DNA from: Bugulina stolonifera
Taxonomy: Eukaryota; Bryozoa; Gymnolaemata; Cheilostomatida; Bugulidae
Reading direction: 5' to 3'
NCBI GenBank assembly: GCA_935421135.1
Contig: OW285193.1
Location: 5,264,496 to 5,328,495 of the forward strand
DNA: 64,000 nt
Both the position numbers and the translations under genes were made by a program. Position 1 is the stretch's first letter. Every line of letters starts with the position of its first letter. Positions 27,001 through 36,450 of this stretch are shown here, piece by piece. Under the pieces are notes generated by a model. It had not been told where the DNA came from. It did not search any database and saw only the letters and a program-made list of their open reading frames with translations.

Positions 27001-29192
27001 GTTAAAACATGCATAACAATACAAATATGAGTCAAATGTAGGTAAATGCAGAGTATTTAGGACATAGGTGAGTAGAGCAGATACAACTACTTTGCACTTA
27101 GGTTGCTATAGTGTCCATCAGGCAAGCTGAAGCCATGTAAGTAAATATCCTGACCATTACAATATTATTATCATTGACAGTCGCAATGGTACAAGGATGA
27201 AAATGCCTTAGCTTAGGGGAAACTTCTTACCCCAACGACTGTTGGGGTCAAAATAAGATTAATTTTTCTTACCCCAACGTCGTTGGGGACCGTTGGGGCT
27301 TCACAACACCACTGGTTGAAAGTTCACACAGCAATATGCATTTTTGCATAAAGATGCTTTGTTAATTGCCAAAGTTTTAAAGCAAGCACAGTAAACGAAA
27401 ATTTTGCCACTGGAATACTGATAAAATAAAAATGTATGTAAAAGTTTAAAAAAGTATGATACAAGCTGCAAGGTGCAGTGACAGCAGTAGTTTCATTGCT
27501 ATAAAGTATATGCAGCCCAAAACTTCGCCAGATGATGACTTCATGAACACTGACCAATCTACATGTACACACTGAACATCAAGTGTCATGACCCCTCACT
27601 CACACAAAATTTGAATTTCTACATACATAATTATACATGTACATACACATTGTGAGAACAGTGAAAATTATCATCCAACACCCATGAATTGTACCAAAAT
27701 TAATTCTGTACCCTGTCGACATTATTTTTCATCTAAAGAGTTTGAGAGAAGTTAGGAAATTCCCACATAGTAGAACCAGGCAAGAATTTGGAAACTGTAT
27801 TGATTAATGTTTGACTTGCCTTGGTAATAGTGGATCGATGGGTTCCACATATTATACTTATTGAGTAGAGACAGCACATAATGCACTAGCCATTGCTACA
27901 TGTACACTATGACAGCTGAGATTTCCATTGCAAGAAATCTTGAGATTTAATGCGAAAGTTTATTTCAAATGTAGCGGAGAGGCTCTATTATACAAGAAAG
28001 CCAAACCCTTGGGAGAAAACTGCTGAACCAAGTGAGCTTTTTTCTAACTTGTACAAGTATACTGTGAAAATGAACACAAACCCCTAAAAAACATAATGAC
28101 TATTGCATTCAAAGTTTAATACCTGCAATAATATAAATTAATTGGCATTAATTGCTACCTGGTTATGACATATTAAACCACTACTGTCGCACCATTCAAT
28201 ATTTTCAAATAATCTTGTTCATCCTTTTTCAGTAAGATTGATGCGTTGTTTGTCTTTGGTAACCTAGCAGCTGCCAAGAAAACCCTATTTTAATATTGGC
28301 TGATTTCACCTTCAATCAGCCTATGCTGGGAATTTTGGAAGCTCTCAAGCAGTTAATATAAAACTGTGCTACAGAGATAGCCATAGGACTTGCAATGCAT
28401 TGCATTGTTTTTTGTGGGCATGACCCTAACTTACTTATTCATCACTGTGCACAAGAGTTATTTATAGAATGACAGTTAGTGTTGGCTCAATAAGATTACT
28501 GGGCTATTTGATGTTAGTAGCTTACCTATGTACATAAGTTACAAGTATAGACTTAGAACAGGCATAGCCATAGGAACTCAACAGGTCTCAATGCTGAATG
28601 GAGGTCATAATAGCCAATATTCAAATGAGTTTATCTTGGCTGCCACTAGGTTTACAAAGACAAACAGCACATCAATCTTCATGAAATAAGATGACCAGTA
28701 TTCTTTGCAAATATTGAATGGTGAGACAGTAGTGGTTTAATGATAGCCCCATGCTATTCTCCATGGCAACACCAGGTAGTATCTTTGTTATAGCCAGAAT
28801 TCAAAAAGGCTAAATGGCAATTATGTAAGGATTGAAGCAATTCAGATACAAAGAGACCCGTGAGCTTGCAGGAATGTATAAACTGCACTTACTAGAAATC
28901 CAGCAATTGGTGAAGAAATGAACTTGGCTAGTTCATAGGAGGCAAACACTATTCCAATCTCTACTTCCGAGACTCCTTTAGAATAAGCTACTGGAGGAAA
29001 GAATGGAGTGAGCAGAGACTCAGAGCATGATGTAAAGAACTGTAGAGAAAGGAGTAACAATGGGATGCCAAATCTCTTTAGCTTAGATCTCTGCTGGTGG
29101 ATGTTGTTTTCTTCCTTCTCTTCACTGTCTAGGATGAGCTGAGTTTTCTCTGAATCCTCCTCAAATTCCCGGTGCTCCTTGTAACCATCCAT
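6053..29192 (-). CDS. SLC18B1-like: SLC18B1-like MFS transporter, complete, 11 exons
   Basis: Predicted 12-helix vesicular-type major facilitator, related to SLC18B1 (vesicular polyamine transporter family). Exons, in transcript order: 29192-28893, 25757-25684, 25171-25027, 22226-22158, 21510-21423, 21201-21059, 19059-18964, 17958-17855, 8390-8295, 6683-6512, 6265-6053. All have GT donors and AG acceptors and sum to 1500 nt, i.e. 499 residues, close to the usual size of about 450-500. The N-terminus is an acidic cytoplasmic tail (about 1-38), then [10 protein letters not shown] opens helix 1. [17 protein letters not shown] is typical of the SLC18 branch. [18 protein letters not shown] and [19 protein letters not shown] are the expected MFS helix motifs, the latter near the C-terminal half. 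The charged C-terminal tail ends at 6053. The frame has no break. Introns hold most of the repeats listed below; the intron between exons 8 and 9 is 9.5 kb. Substrate is inferred from family only. Confidence 0.88.
6853..7269. repeat. 23-bp minisatellite, about 18 copies
   Basis: Tandem TATGTACATGTACAATGTA-type units of 23 bp with rare C-to-A or G-to-A variants (ACATGTAAAATG). It lies in a transporter intron and ends exactly where an LTR-like sequence begins. Confidence 0.9.
7270..7983 (+). mobile_element. Diverged solo LTR of the family seen at 19332 (5' edge uncertain)
   Basis: The 3' end GCAAAACATTACA is followed by ATAT, as in the other LTRs. A GTATAAAAGG box (about 7632) and GGAACTCAATAAAGACACAC (about 7678) reproduce the TATA-box/poly(A) order of the copy at 19332-20129. 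The 5' end cannot be fixed because it merges with the 23-bp array, so no target duplication can be confirmed. Confidence 0.45.
8880..9420. other. Very AT-rich intronic stretch
   Basis: Dense TAATTATTATT and ATATATAT runs without a coding signal, inside the intron between exons 8 and 9 of the minus-strand transporter. Confidence 0.6.
10675..11557. repeat. 18-bp minisatellite, about 49 copies in two blocks
   Basis: The unit is CGTCCGTGTAGCTGTAGG. The first eight or so units (to about 10818) read CGTGCTTGTAGCTGTAGG; the rest carry CGTCCG, with one GTATG variant near 11213 and CGTCCATG in the last two. An 18-bp period is a multiple of three, so long repetitive frames open on both strands; they have no start context or conservation and I do not call them genes. 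Flanking GTGTAGGTGTA-type DNA (10480-10670) is a degenerate version. Confidence 0.93.
11570..12960 (+). repeat. Segmental tandem duplication, copy 1
   Basis: Shares long ordered blocks with 13010-14600: GCTTGAAGCAGAGTGACTGG, GGGGAATGTGGCTTAGCACC, CTGTCTMGGCCTACAGCAATG, GGTAAGCCAACCTTGCCTAA, and a block around GGGCTGGCCAAAGT. Each copy ends in GTGTAGGTGTA-type simple repeats. A partial older copy of the edges lies at 10240-10660 and another fragment at 14730-14875. No coding potential is shared between copies. Confidence 0.8.
13010..14600 (+). repeat. Segmental tandem duplication, copy 2
   Basis: Second copy of the 11570-12960 segment, distinguished by an inserted 170-bp MITE and by a (TAATAA)n-bearing insert near 13560-13640. 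Apart from these and small indels the order of blocks is identical. Confidence 0.8.
13200..13369. mobile_element. 170-bp MITE, hAT-like 8-bp TSD
   Basis: The terminal inverted repeat is GTTAGGTGCAG-AGTGGAGAAATTT at both ends (left from 13202, right ending 13367). GCTTGAAG is duplicated on both sides (13192-13199 and 13370-13377). The parallel position in the other segmental copy (11671-11678) has a single GCTTGAAG and no insert, a natural empty site. No coding sequence. Confidence 0.85.
14880..16140. other. Intronic, no supported feature
   Basis: Unique-looking DNA inside the 9.5-kb transporter intron. A minus-strand stretch (about 14993-15143) translates to a Ser/Pro-rich sequence with exon-like borders but no partner exons; see rejected items. 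Confidence 0.4.
16165..16766 (+). repeat. ~300-bp direct repeat, two copies
   Basis: Two adjacent copies, offset about 299 bp, share CTGCACGCGTGGTAGCGTCA, TCAATATTGTGAATAGTTTT, CAGCAACTTCAAACTATAAA and CCGAAGCCATGCCCAGC. They differ by scattered substitutions. No frame survives in both copies. Confidence 0.85.
18628..18897. mobile_element. MITE with GTGTCTTTGTGA ends
   Basis: Terminal inverted repeats GTGTCTTTGTGA (left, from 18629) and TCACAAAGACAC (right, to 18896). The interior is alignable in opposite orientation with the element at 30855-31135, sharing GCAAAATCCTCA..TTTTGCG and CCTATTGGCC-type words. Non-coding. Confidence 0.7.
19332..20129 (+). mobile_element. Solo LTR, subfamily A, copy 1
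   Basis: Begins TGTGATGGTACAGGAC and ends AACCATTACA, with flanks ATAT and GTAT (one mismatch in the 4-bp duplication). A TATATAAAGG box at about 19804 is followed by AATAAA at 19856-19861, the promoter/poly(A) order of an LTR. Upstream of the TATA box lies a GTCGG/CCGAC-rich module (about 19690-19795). No internal retrovirus-like region flanks it. It sits in the intron between exons 7 and 6 of the transporter. Confidence 0.75.
20148..20538 (+). repeat. 23-bp minisatellite, exactly 17 copies
   Basis: The unit is GCAATCRCTAGYATTCTATG plus CTT. The first half of the array mostly has ATCGCTAG, the second half ATCACTAG. It starts 18 bp after the end of the LTR at 20129. Confidence 0.93.
21701..22109. 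mobile_element. Palindromic MITE with (ACATRT)n core
   Basis: The left arm (CTTGACAGAAAACTCAACTG at 21721, continuing to GAGATAGATTA) is mirrored on the right (TAATCTATCTC to TTTTCTGTCAAG, ending 22091), and weaker symmetry extends to about 21701 and 22109. Between the arms are runs of ACATATACATGTACATAC units that are themselves self-complementary. The frames here are artefacts. It lies between exons 4 and 5 of the transporter. Confidence 0.75.
22363..23340 (-). mobile_element. Solo LTR, subfamily B, copy 1
   Basis: In its own orientation it runs from TGTGGTGAAACAGCC (complement of 23340) to AAAACATTACA (complement of 22363), 978 bp, flanked on the plus strand by ATAC on both sides (22359-22362 and 23341-23344). 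It contains the same GTCGG-rich module, TATA region and AATAAAG as the copies at 33409 and 48060. No internal region, hence solo. It lies between exons 4 and 3 of the transporter. Confidence 0.8.
23557..23752 (+). mobile_element. tRNA-headed SINE, type 1, copy 1
   Basis: Internal pol III promoter: A box TGGTCTAGTGG (23565-23575) and B box GGTTCTAACCC (23626-23636). The body (AAATTCCTTGCTAAAATACA, AACCCCCTAACATTTA) is shared with the inverted copy at 31787-31915. The acceptor-stem ends do not pair, so it is a SINE rather than a tRNA gene. Confidence 0.65.
23955..24090 (+). repeat. ~135-bp dispersed repeat, copy 1
   Basis: Block with TTCAAATGGGTTTATCCTGG, GGTTTACAAAGACAAACA and TATTGAATGGTGCGACAG. 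It is repeated at 28605-28745 in the same orientation and at about 28165-28310 inverted. Nature unknown. Confidence 0.7.
24600..24682 (+). mobile_element. tRNA-headed SINE, type 2
   Basis: A box TAGTGTAGTGG (24611-24621) and B box GGTTCAAATC (about 24653-24662), 42 bp apart centre to centre as in tRNA genes. The ends do not form an acceptor stem. A related inverted copy lies at 47815-47890. Confidence 0.5.
26382..27161 (-). mobile_element. Solo LTR, subfamily A, copy 5
   Basis: On the plus strand TGTAATGTTTTGGGG to CTGACCATTACA, flanked by ATAT on both sides (26378-26381 and 27162-27165). In its own orientation it starts TGTAATGGTCAGG like the copy at 57550. The GTCGG module and a degenerate TATA/poly(A) region are present. 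It lies in transporter intron 1. Confidence 0.75.
27222..27297. repeat. CCCCAAC/GTTGGGG hairpin pair
   Basis: Two short imperfect hairpins in tandem: CCCCAACGACTGTTGGGG and CCCCAACGTCGTTGGGG, followed by a third GTTGGGG. Each could also contribute to G-rich structure on one strand. Function unknown. Confidence 0.6.
28165..28310 (-). repeat. ~135-bp dispersed repeat, inverted copy
   Basis: Reverse complement of the repeat at 23955 (CTGTCGCACCATTCAATA, GATGCGTTGTTTGTCTTTGG). Together with 28605-28745 it forms an inverted pair about 300 bp apart, inside transporter intron 1. Confidence 0.65.
28605..28745 (+). repeat. ~135-bp dispersed repeat, copy 3
   Basis: Contains TTCAAATGAGTTTATCTTGG, GGTTTACAAAGACAAACAGC and TATTGAATGGTGAGACAG, matching 23955-24090 with a few substitutions. 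Confidence 0.65.
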
Positions 29193-29930
29193 ACCTACGC
29201 AGTTCAGTAAAGTAAGTGTAATTTAAAGAAAGATTAATGACCCATGGTGTGGTCATTGAAATAGCTCTACTAGAGGATGATTTACTGGTGAATACCAGCC
29301 CACTAGTAGCTTTGATTAATTAATAGTGAGGTGGTCAAAGCAATCTCCCTAGACATTGACATTATTTTGCATGTGATTTCGCCTACTAGTAAAATACTAT
29401 GTACTAGTAAGTAGTTTGTCAGGCAGTTTAGACCTATTCCACTCACCGGTGTTAGTGGTCAGTGAGAAACAGACTCGCAAATGAATAGCTATTATGGGAG
29501 TAGCATCAAGTGTCACCTATTTATTCTAACTGGCATACTCTTAGCCTAGGACTCCTCAGGAACTGACAACCAGAGTGCTAAGATGAGGTAGAAGTCATAC
29601 TGTCTCAATAATTACAAGTGGAACACTTGGCCCTATGGGTTGGTACATATTAAATAAGCAACAATTAAACTAGTCAGTATATACAAGTCTGCATCTCACA
29701 CAGTACATGCACTTAAGAGGTACTGATAGTCTACTCGTAGTTCTCTCTCATAAACCTGTTCAGACACAGTTTGCACCCATTACAATATTCAACCAATAGA
29801 AAAAGCTTGTTTCTAATAAATTATATAATTGTCACAGAGCAAGGCTCTGGTGACGAAAGTGATCAGAAGCAGTCTTGCTAAGTGCAGCCAAGCCTTTGGT
29901 AAACACAAACTATTTCAGGTATAATTGAAC
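29193..29930. other. Upstream of minus-strand transporter, nothing recognised
   Basis: Unique-looking DNA 5' to the SLC18B1-like start codon, the expected place for its promoter and 5' UTR. I see no clear TATA box or other element that I could defend. Confidence 0.4.
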
Positions 29931-30841
29931 CAGGGCTCTCAACTACTCGGATTAAATCCAAATTGTTCGGATTTGTCCTTCCCTCTTGGGAATTCGGACG
30001 GATTTCCATATATTCCACTCACTGTTCGGATTTTGCTATTGTTTTAGGATTTGTTACTAGTAGCAAAGAGAGTACTCCCTTTGCTAGTAGGCTAACTACA
30101 TGTAGCACCAAAGCCGTACACAAACAAAGTCTGTCCAATGAAATCAATAGGGGTTGAGAGGTCGCTAGCCTAGTCAATTTAATACTTGAATCAAATGGAT
30201 GTCTAAAGTATTTTCCAATCTGATATTGATAGGTTTTACAAAATAACACATAAGACGCATGTGGTTGTATATCTTGCAAATATTTTTATGTTAGAAAGTC
30301 CCAAGTACTACTGTTTACTCACAAATATATAACATTTTAGATATTGACACAAAAACAAGGGAGACAAGTCAAAATATCTCAAACATTTTGCATGCACTGT
30401 GTACCCATCTCATTTGTTCCACTTCCACTTGGAGCCATACAGATATAGGCTATATCTGTATTTTGTTTAAATCTGTATTATGGTGTCATACAGCTACCTG
30501 TTATTGTATATATACACAATATTTTCCACTATCTCCACCACCTACATCTACTCTGTACATGTATATACTGTATGCCCTATTTGCATCTTTGTTTGTTCTA
30601 CCAAATAAATACACACAAGTTGCATGTTACAACCTCTACCAAGCACAGCACATTTTAAGTAAAATATGACTAGAATTGCATGAAATGGTGCCATTTTAGA
30701 TGGCATGGTTAAAAAATTTTCAAACGCGGGAGGGCGCTCCGCCGCCCCTCCCGCGCCCTCCCAGGAGGCCCCGCAGTGGCATCTTTTTCCTCAATTCAAC
30801 ATTTTATTAGGATTTTTCACTTTATCAAGTTGAGAGCCCTG
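29931..30841. mobile_element. Non-autonomous hAT-like element, 911 bp
   Basis: Perfect 14-bp terminal inverted repeat CAGGGCTCTCAACT / AGTTGAGAGCCCTG, with ATTGAAC directly repeated on both sides (29924-29930 and 30842-30848). The ends fit the CAGGG..CCCTG consensus of hAT transposons, which normally duplicate 8 bp; here 7 match exactly. The interior has no transposase. It contains TTCGGATTT repeats at the left and a GC-rich patch near 30725-30770. Confidence 0.75.
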
Positions 30842-30854
30842 ATTGAACAGCTCT

Positions 30855-31135
30855 AGGTGCCTTCGCGACCTCTTGGACGGACCTGGGTCGCAAATATAAA
30901 TCACCAGATGGCCGTCCAACCAGGGCCAGAAGGCCTATTGGCCTGGGATTTTGTTTGGTCGGAGGAAACCATCCCTAGCTTATCGACACACCTGATTTCT
31001 TCGCGCAAAAGTGAGGATTTTGCTTCTGGCCCAGGCCAGTGTGTTCGCGACTCTGTGACAGATGTGTGCCGGAAAATATTTTTGCAAGTTGGTTTGGGCC
31101 TAAAATTTAGGTTGCGAAGACACCTTTTGCTATCA
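30855..31135. mobile_element. MITE related to 18628-18897
   Basis: Ends AGGTGCCTTCGCGACCT and AGGTTGCGAAGACACCT form the terminal inverted repeat. The interior shares blocks with 18628-18897 in opposite orientation. It begins 6 bp after the hAT-like target duplication. Non-coding. Confidence 0.7.
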
Positions 31136-31786
31136 CACCTACAGGTGCAAGAACTTGTGAAGCACCTTTACTAATAAGTGTAATGCTACTGAATAGCTAG
31201 AATTAGTTAAACAGTGTCATCAGAAAGTACATGTGGGGGAGTCTATGCAGGGAATTGTGGTATTATTTCTTGATGCAAACCTGAACACATGTTTGCTAGT
31301 TAATTGCAGTACAATTACTGTACTAACCAAAATACCTTATGTTACAAATAACAAGACTCTGACTTGGGAATGCTATGACTAATTAGGGATGGAAACAATA
31401 CCGATTAACAGCATGGTGTACCAAGATGCAACTTCTTTGTCAGAATCAGACATCTGGAGGTCCATGGAATTGCAGTAAGGCCTACTTCATTCGGCAAATT
31501 TTTCCTACTTCTACGATAAATAATTAAAACACTTTAAAAAATAGGAATGCACATCATAAACACAATGTGTGACGGCCAGATTAGCCTAATTCTAGGCCAT
31601 CTTGTTTGTCCTGCCATACCATTTAGAAACTAACAGTTTGATAGAAAAGTTGATTCATAGACTATTGCATTTGTCCTCATTAATTTAATATTTTGTAACC
31701 ATAGTGACCAGTAATCTGACATTTGACTTCTGTTACTTTTCTTTGTCTGTCATGCTTTTGTAATTATCGACATTGAAACTGATTAT

Positions 31787-31915
31787 AAATGTTAGGGGGT
31801 TTGGTCATTTTTGTAATATCATGATGCATTTTTAGCAAGGAAATTATTTTTGAACCCGGGGCCTCTACAGCACCTAATCGCCTAGCACTACCATTACACC
31901 AGCTTAGTGTACCTA
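31787..31915 (-). mobile_element. tRNA-headed SINE, type 1, copy 2
   Basis: Minus-strand A box GGTGTAATGGTAG and B box GGTTCAAAAAT, with the same loop (GCGATTAGGTGCTGTAGAGG) and the same 3' body as 23557-23752. Confidence 0.6.
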
Positions 31916-32146
31916 CACTAAGATCGAGGCATGAGATAATGCCTTTACTGTATTTTATTAATTGATCATCCTTACCCCTAACCCTAACCACAAACCGTGA
32001 ACTATGGCTATTTAATTTTCACCTCAATTGCACCTAACATTAAAATAATGTATACAAAATACAAAGTAACATACAGTAATAATATTATATAATACTTATT
32101 ACTGTACAAGTACTGCAATAGTTGACTGTGAATGTACATGTAGTAT

Positions 32147-32931
32147 TGTAATGGTTTCTGTGATTTGGTGCGGTCGTCCTTGGACGACTATCGACCCAGA
32201 AATGAAGTGCCTATGAGTGGTAATAGGACTTCGCATTACATGAAAGATCGAGCGGTCCCAGTAGCCCAATAACTACCAGAGACGACCCATCTGGTCTCAA
32301 GTCTGACCTTCAAACTATACGTTGAAAAAGAGTGATCCGACCTAGTAGGCGGTTCGCTAAGCGAATGACCTGACAAAAGGAAGTGAAAGTCTCTGTATCA
32401 AGTATAGATGTGTCTTTATTGAAAGCCAAGTGAAGACTGAGACAATGAACAGTGAAACAATGCCCTTTATATAGTATAAGGACTTCCGCCCGACGTAGTG
32501 TCGGGAAAAGACGACGTAAGGTCGTCCGGAAGTTGCGCAACAACATGGCCGCCGGAAGCCCGACGGCCGACCCAAAATAGGTCGGGTTCTACTAAAGTTG
32601 CTTATAATGGTCCAATTCATGTACAAAATGAATATCAATGGATTCTGAGAGGTCGGGCCTCTGTACATGGGTATAAAAGGCATAAAAGACTTAGTAATAA
32701 TCATACATGAATGCACATCAGTATGTAATGGGTATAAACACATGAATACACGTATATAGACAGTAATTAAATGGTTTAACATGCAATACAATTGAATGTG
32801 GGTATACGAGCAGCTAATTATGATAGTTTGAGTGTCAGCTGAGTAGCACTGTGACAACTACTAGGCACTTAGGGTGCTGTAGGTCTTTGTCCGGTAGCTG
32901 GAGTCGTATACAAATGTCCTGTACCATTACA
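32147..32931 (-). mobile_element. Solo LTR, subfamily A, copy 2
   Basis: On the plus strand TGTAATGGTTTCTG to GTACCATTACA, 785 bp, with GTAT duplicated exactly on both sides (32143-32146 and 32932-32935). Nine-base terminal symmetry TGTAATGGT/ACCATTACA. Very similar to the copy at 19332 in the reverse direction, including the GTCGG module, TATATAAAGG and AATAAAGACACA. Confidence 0.85.
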
Positions 32932-33058
32932 GTATTGAAATACTTAATGTGCCACCTTCATCTAGTCTGACTAGTAAGTAGGTATGCTTGCGGGGAAGAA
33001 GTGCTGGGTGCTGAAATATACCATTAATTACTATATCATTTAATAAACAGTGCAGGTC

Positions 33059-33146
33059 AAATAAGCATCTTTTATTTTTTATAAATGTGTTGGTTGCATA
33101 CATGTATGCAACCAACACATTTATAAAAAATAAAAGATGCTTATTT
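33059..33146. repeat. Perfect 88-bp palindrome
   Basis: AAATAAGCATCTTTTATTTT and its exact reverse complement face each other across a CATG centre (33101-33104). There is no loop and I see no mismatch. Confidence 0.9.
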
Positions 33147-33148
33147 AA

Positions 33149-33216
33149 AAGAAAAAATTTAATGAAAATAATAATATGCATGTATGCATATTATTATTTC
33201 CATTAAATTTTTTCTT
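33149..33216. repeat. Near-perfect 68-bp palindrome
   Basis: AAGAAAAAATTTAATG to CATTAAATTTTTTCTT around ATGCAT-GT-ATGCAT, with one central asymmetry and one mismatch pair. It starts two bases after the previous palindrome. Confidence 0.88.
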
Positions 33217-34238
33217 CATTCTTTACCCGCATGGTATTAATGAAGGTTTCTATCAGTGAAGTACAGGTGTTCCAAGCAGGTGCCTGGCTAAGTTAGGGCT
33301 AGCAGTTCCAAATGCAGGATGTTGTCCAAAAGGTTAGTGTAAATGGCCAACATGTTATTCATATTTGCTGACATATAGTTTTGTTTACTGCTTCATATCA
33401 GGATGTATTGTGGTGAAACAGCCTCCGTGGTTATGGCACCTAGGCCAGCCACACAAACATTATTATAGCTGACATTACATTACCATACATAATCTCATCC
33501 ATGCATTCATTATTATCTTATACACTGCGTGTCTTATATATCTATATATAATATATATACTAGCAATCAAGCTTTGGAAGTATGTTCTATTGCAACTTGG
33601 TTTTTCCCACATTTATCTACCTATTTAGTAATTGTCTACTCTTGCTTTATTGTGAATTATTAGTCTTTTTGCCATTTTATATAGTAACTTCATGGCCGAC
33701 CTTAGAGATTAAGCTCATAATTATATATGACATGTTTCTCCTTATTGTAAGCACATTTTGTGCAAAGGCCGACCTTTTATGTGGCCGAGTCGGGCGAAAC
33801 CAGCCATATTGTTGCATCAGTTCCGGAACCGACCCCATGTCGGATAGCCGATACCATGTCGGGCTCTTTTGGCCGGAAGTTTGTTATGTATATAAGGCAG
33901 TGCATTTTGTGTTGTAATTCAGTTGTTGATTGCGCTTGAATAAAGCAACATTTCCTAAAGGTGAAAACAGACTAGCGAATATATTCGTCACGCTAGGGCG
34001 AAGCGATGGCAGCGTGCCAACGTTTTTCGCGCCAAACGAAGCACACAGGCGATTTTCCATCGCGAAAACGTTGTAGTCCGAGTATACATGTCGAAACAGG
34101 CAATTATTCTTATATTGATATTAAGGCATATTTTAATATTGCGTGTGCCACAACTCGGCTACTAACAGAACTTTTGGATTCATTAAAATATCGAATCTTA
34201 AAATAATATAATAATTTAAAATAACCATTGCTCAAATT

Positions 34239-34869
34239 CAGACATGTGCAAAGCAGACAAATACTCAAGTCACGAGTCAAGTAAGAGTATATATTCCCAA
34301 TTGATAAAAAGTAATTTAGAGTCAACTCATCGGATGAAGCAAGTCAAAAGTAGAGTAAGAGTAAATAAACAGCGATTTTGAAAAGTAAAGTAAGAGTCAA
34401 GCAGCTAGTGCCAAAATGCTAGAGTCAGAGTAGAGTCAAAAGTACAGCGGTATGTCAAAGAGAATACCAATGGGAAGTTTGTATAACACAAATTTCTGAT
34501 GTATACAAGTGTGACAACACACACTTAGTGTTAGATCAGATTTTCTGTCAGTTATAGTAGTTCTGAGGAACAAAGGCTACTTCAAATTTGCACTTGTTAT
34601 AATGGTGGGTCTGTTTATCTATAAGCCTCTCAGCTTCTCTATGGTGGACAAGACTTATTACATAATTACACCAAACCAATAGAATTATCATTGATAGCTG
34701 AGAGATTAGAGTAAAGTAAGAGTCAAGCATCATGCTTTGTAGGAGAGTAGAAGTAAAAGTCAATTCCCAGCTTTCACACAGTACAAAAGCACAAGTCAAT
34801 TAAAAGTAATGAAAAGCTGTTGCTCGAGTTAACTTGAGTCGAGTAAAATGACTCGAGTGCCCATGTCTG
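34239..34869. mobile_element. hAT-like MITE nested in the Harbinger element
   Basis: Ends CAGACATGTGC and GCCCATGTCTG (10 of 11 inverted matches), with an exact 8-bp target duplication CTCAAATT (34231-34238 and 34870-34877). The interior is full of GAGTCAAG/AGTAAGAGT words. It lies 16 bp upstream of the transposase start codon, so it may alter or replace the transposase promoter. Confidence 0.9.
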
Positions 34870-34885
34870 CTCAAATTCACTTGTT

Positions 34886-36450
34886 ATGGATGAGTACCAA
34901 TTAGCAGCCGGCTTGCTTTTTTTTACGTCAGCTTTTGTTGCTCTGAATAGAAGAAGAAATGCTCGGAGACGACGAGTTAGAAGATGGTGGACTCACCCCA
35001 TTAATCTAGTCCGGCCAGAGGAAGGAGCTTGGACTCTTTTGATGGAAAGATTTAGGGTTGAGTTTCCTGACAAGCATGAAGCTTGTTTAAGAATGAATAA
35101 AGATAAGTTTGACTTAATATTAAATTATGTTCAGCCAAGGATTGAAAAAGTGGATACCCACTTGAGAAAAGCAATACCTAGTGATCAGAGGCTCTGTGTT
35201 ACACTTTATTATTTAGCTACTGGAGACTCATTTAAGACTTTGTCTCTTTTCTTTCGAATGGGAGAGTCTACTATCAGAGAAATAGTATATGAGACCTGTC
35301 AGGCAATCTGGGACTCAATGCATTCAGATTATTTAAAAACTCCTTCATCTGCTGAAGACTGGGAAAAAATTGCTACTGATTTCTCCCATCTTTGGAACTT
35401 TCCACATTGTGTCGGTGCGATTGACGGCAAACACTGCACTATTCAAGCCCCTCGCAATAGTGGCAGTGAATATTTTAATTATAAAAAAACATTTAGTATT
35501 GTTCTAATGGCTGTTTCAGATGCAAGGTATATGTTTACATACATAGACGTTGGAACACCAGGTAGATGGAGTGATGGTGGCACCTTCGATCAGTGCAGTT
35601 TAAACCAGGTTCTGTCAGATGGTAGACTTGGTCTCCCCCCAAATGCTTCTTTGCCAAGTAAAGAAAAATAACTATCTTGTTAACAGTGCTGGTGCATCTT
35701 TATCTAAAATAGAAGTCACGGGTTTGCTTGATTGGAGAGGGGGTAGTGGTAATGTCTGTTAGTGTTATTTTTCTTTTGGTTCAAGAGTTGCAGCCCTCTG
35801 GCTTGGCTGCAAATCTCTATTATTATATACCATGCTAGTACCTTGTTTTAGGCAGCAATAAGATCGCTCCATTCACTTTTGTGGCAGATGAAGCATTCCC
35901 ATTGAAAAACTGCATCATGCGCCCATTCCCTGGTAGAGCGAATAGTTTGGAGAAGCACATTTTCAACTTTCGACTATCTAGAGCCCGCCGCACAATTGAG
36001 GTGAGTTAGTTCAACTATCTATATTTATTGTTTATATGCGATTCTAGGCTTGCCATATAGATTATTTTATTTCTTGATGGCAAATTGGCTTTTGATACAT
36101 CAAATTATTCTTTTATAACTTAGTAGTCTAAGAATTTCCAGCTTGACGAGAGCAATATCTAATTAACTTTTTTCAAAATTGAAATGAAATTCTGATTCCA
36201 AGTCGACAACTTTTCATTAATATATAATCCCTGATTTTATTTTCCGGACTTTCATGAGGCTGAATGTATATTTTAGAATGCTTTTGGAATAATGGTTTCG
36301 AGGTGGAGATGTTTGAGGAGCCACTTACACATGTCACCAGATCATGCCACATCAATAATACTTGCCTGCTGTGTGCTTCACAACTTCCTCCGTGAGCAGA
36401 AATGCGAGAACTACTGCCCACCAGGCTATGCAGATGCCATGGACATATAA
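34886..36450 (+). CDS. PIF/Harbinger transposase (DDE_Tnp_4), three exons
   Basis: DDE endonuclease of the PIF/Harbinger superfamily, which cuts the element ends and inserts at TWA targets, working with a MADF/Myb-like partner. Exons 34886-35657, 35852-36000 and 36277-36450 have GT/AG borders and join to 364 residues, normal for the family. Residues 20-35 are a basic arginine-rich stretch; 100-140 contain the helix-turn-helix-like segment (FFRMGESTIREIV). Catalytic residues appear as D180 in CVGAIDGKHC, D221 in TYIDVGTPGRWSDGG and E270 in FVADEAFPL. The conserved RLSRARRTIENAFGI spans the exon 2/3 junction. No stop or frameshift after splicing. The gene lies inside the 33959-38902 element, convergent with the MADF gene. 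Confidence 0.93.
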
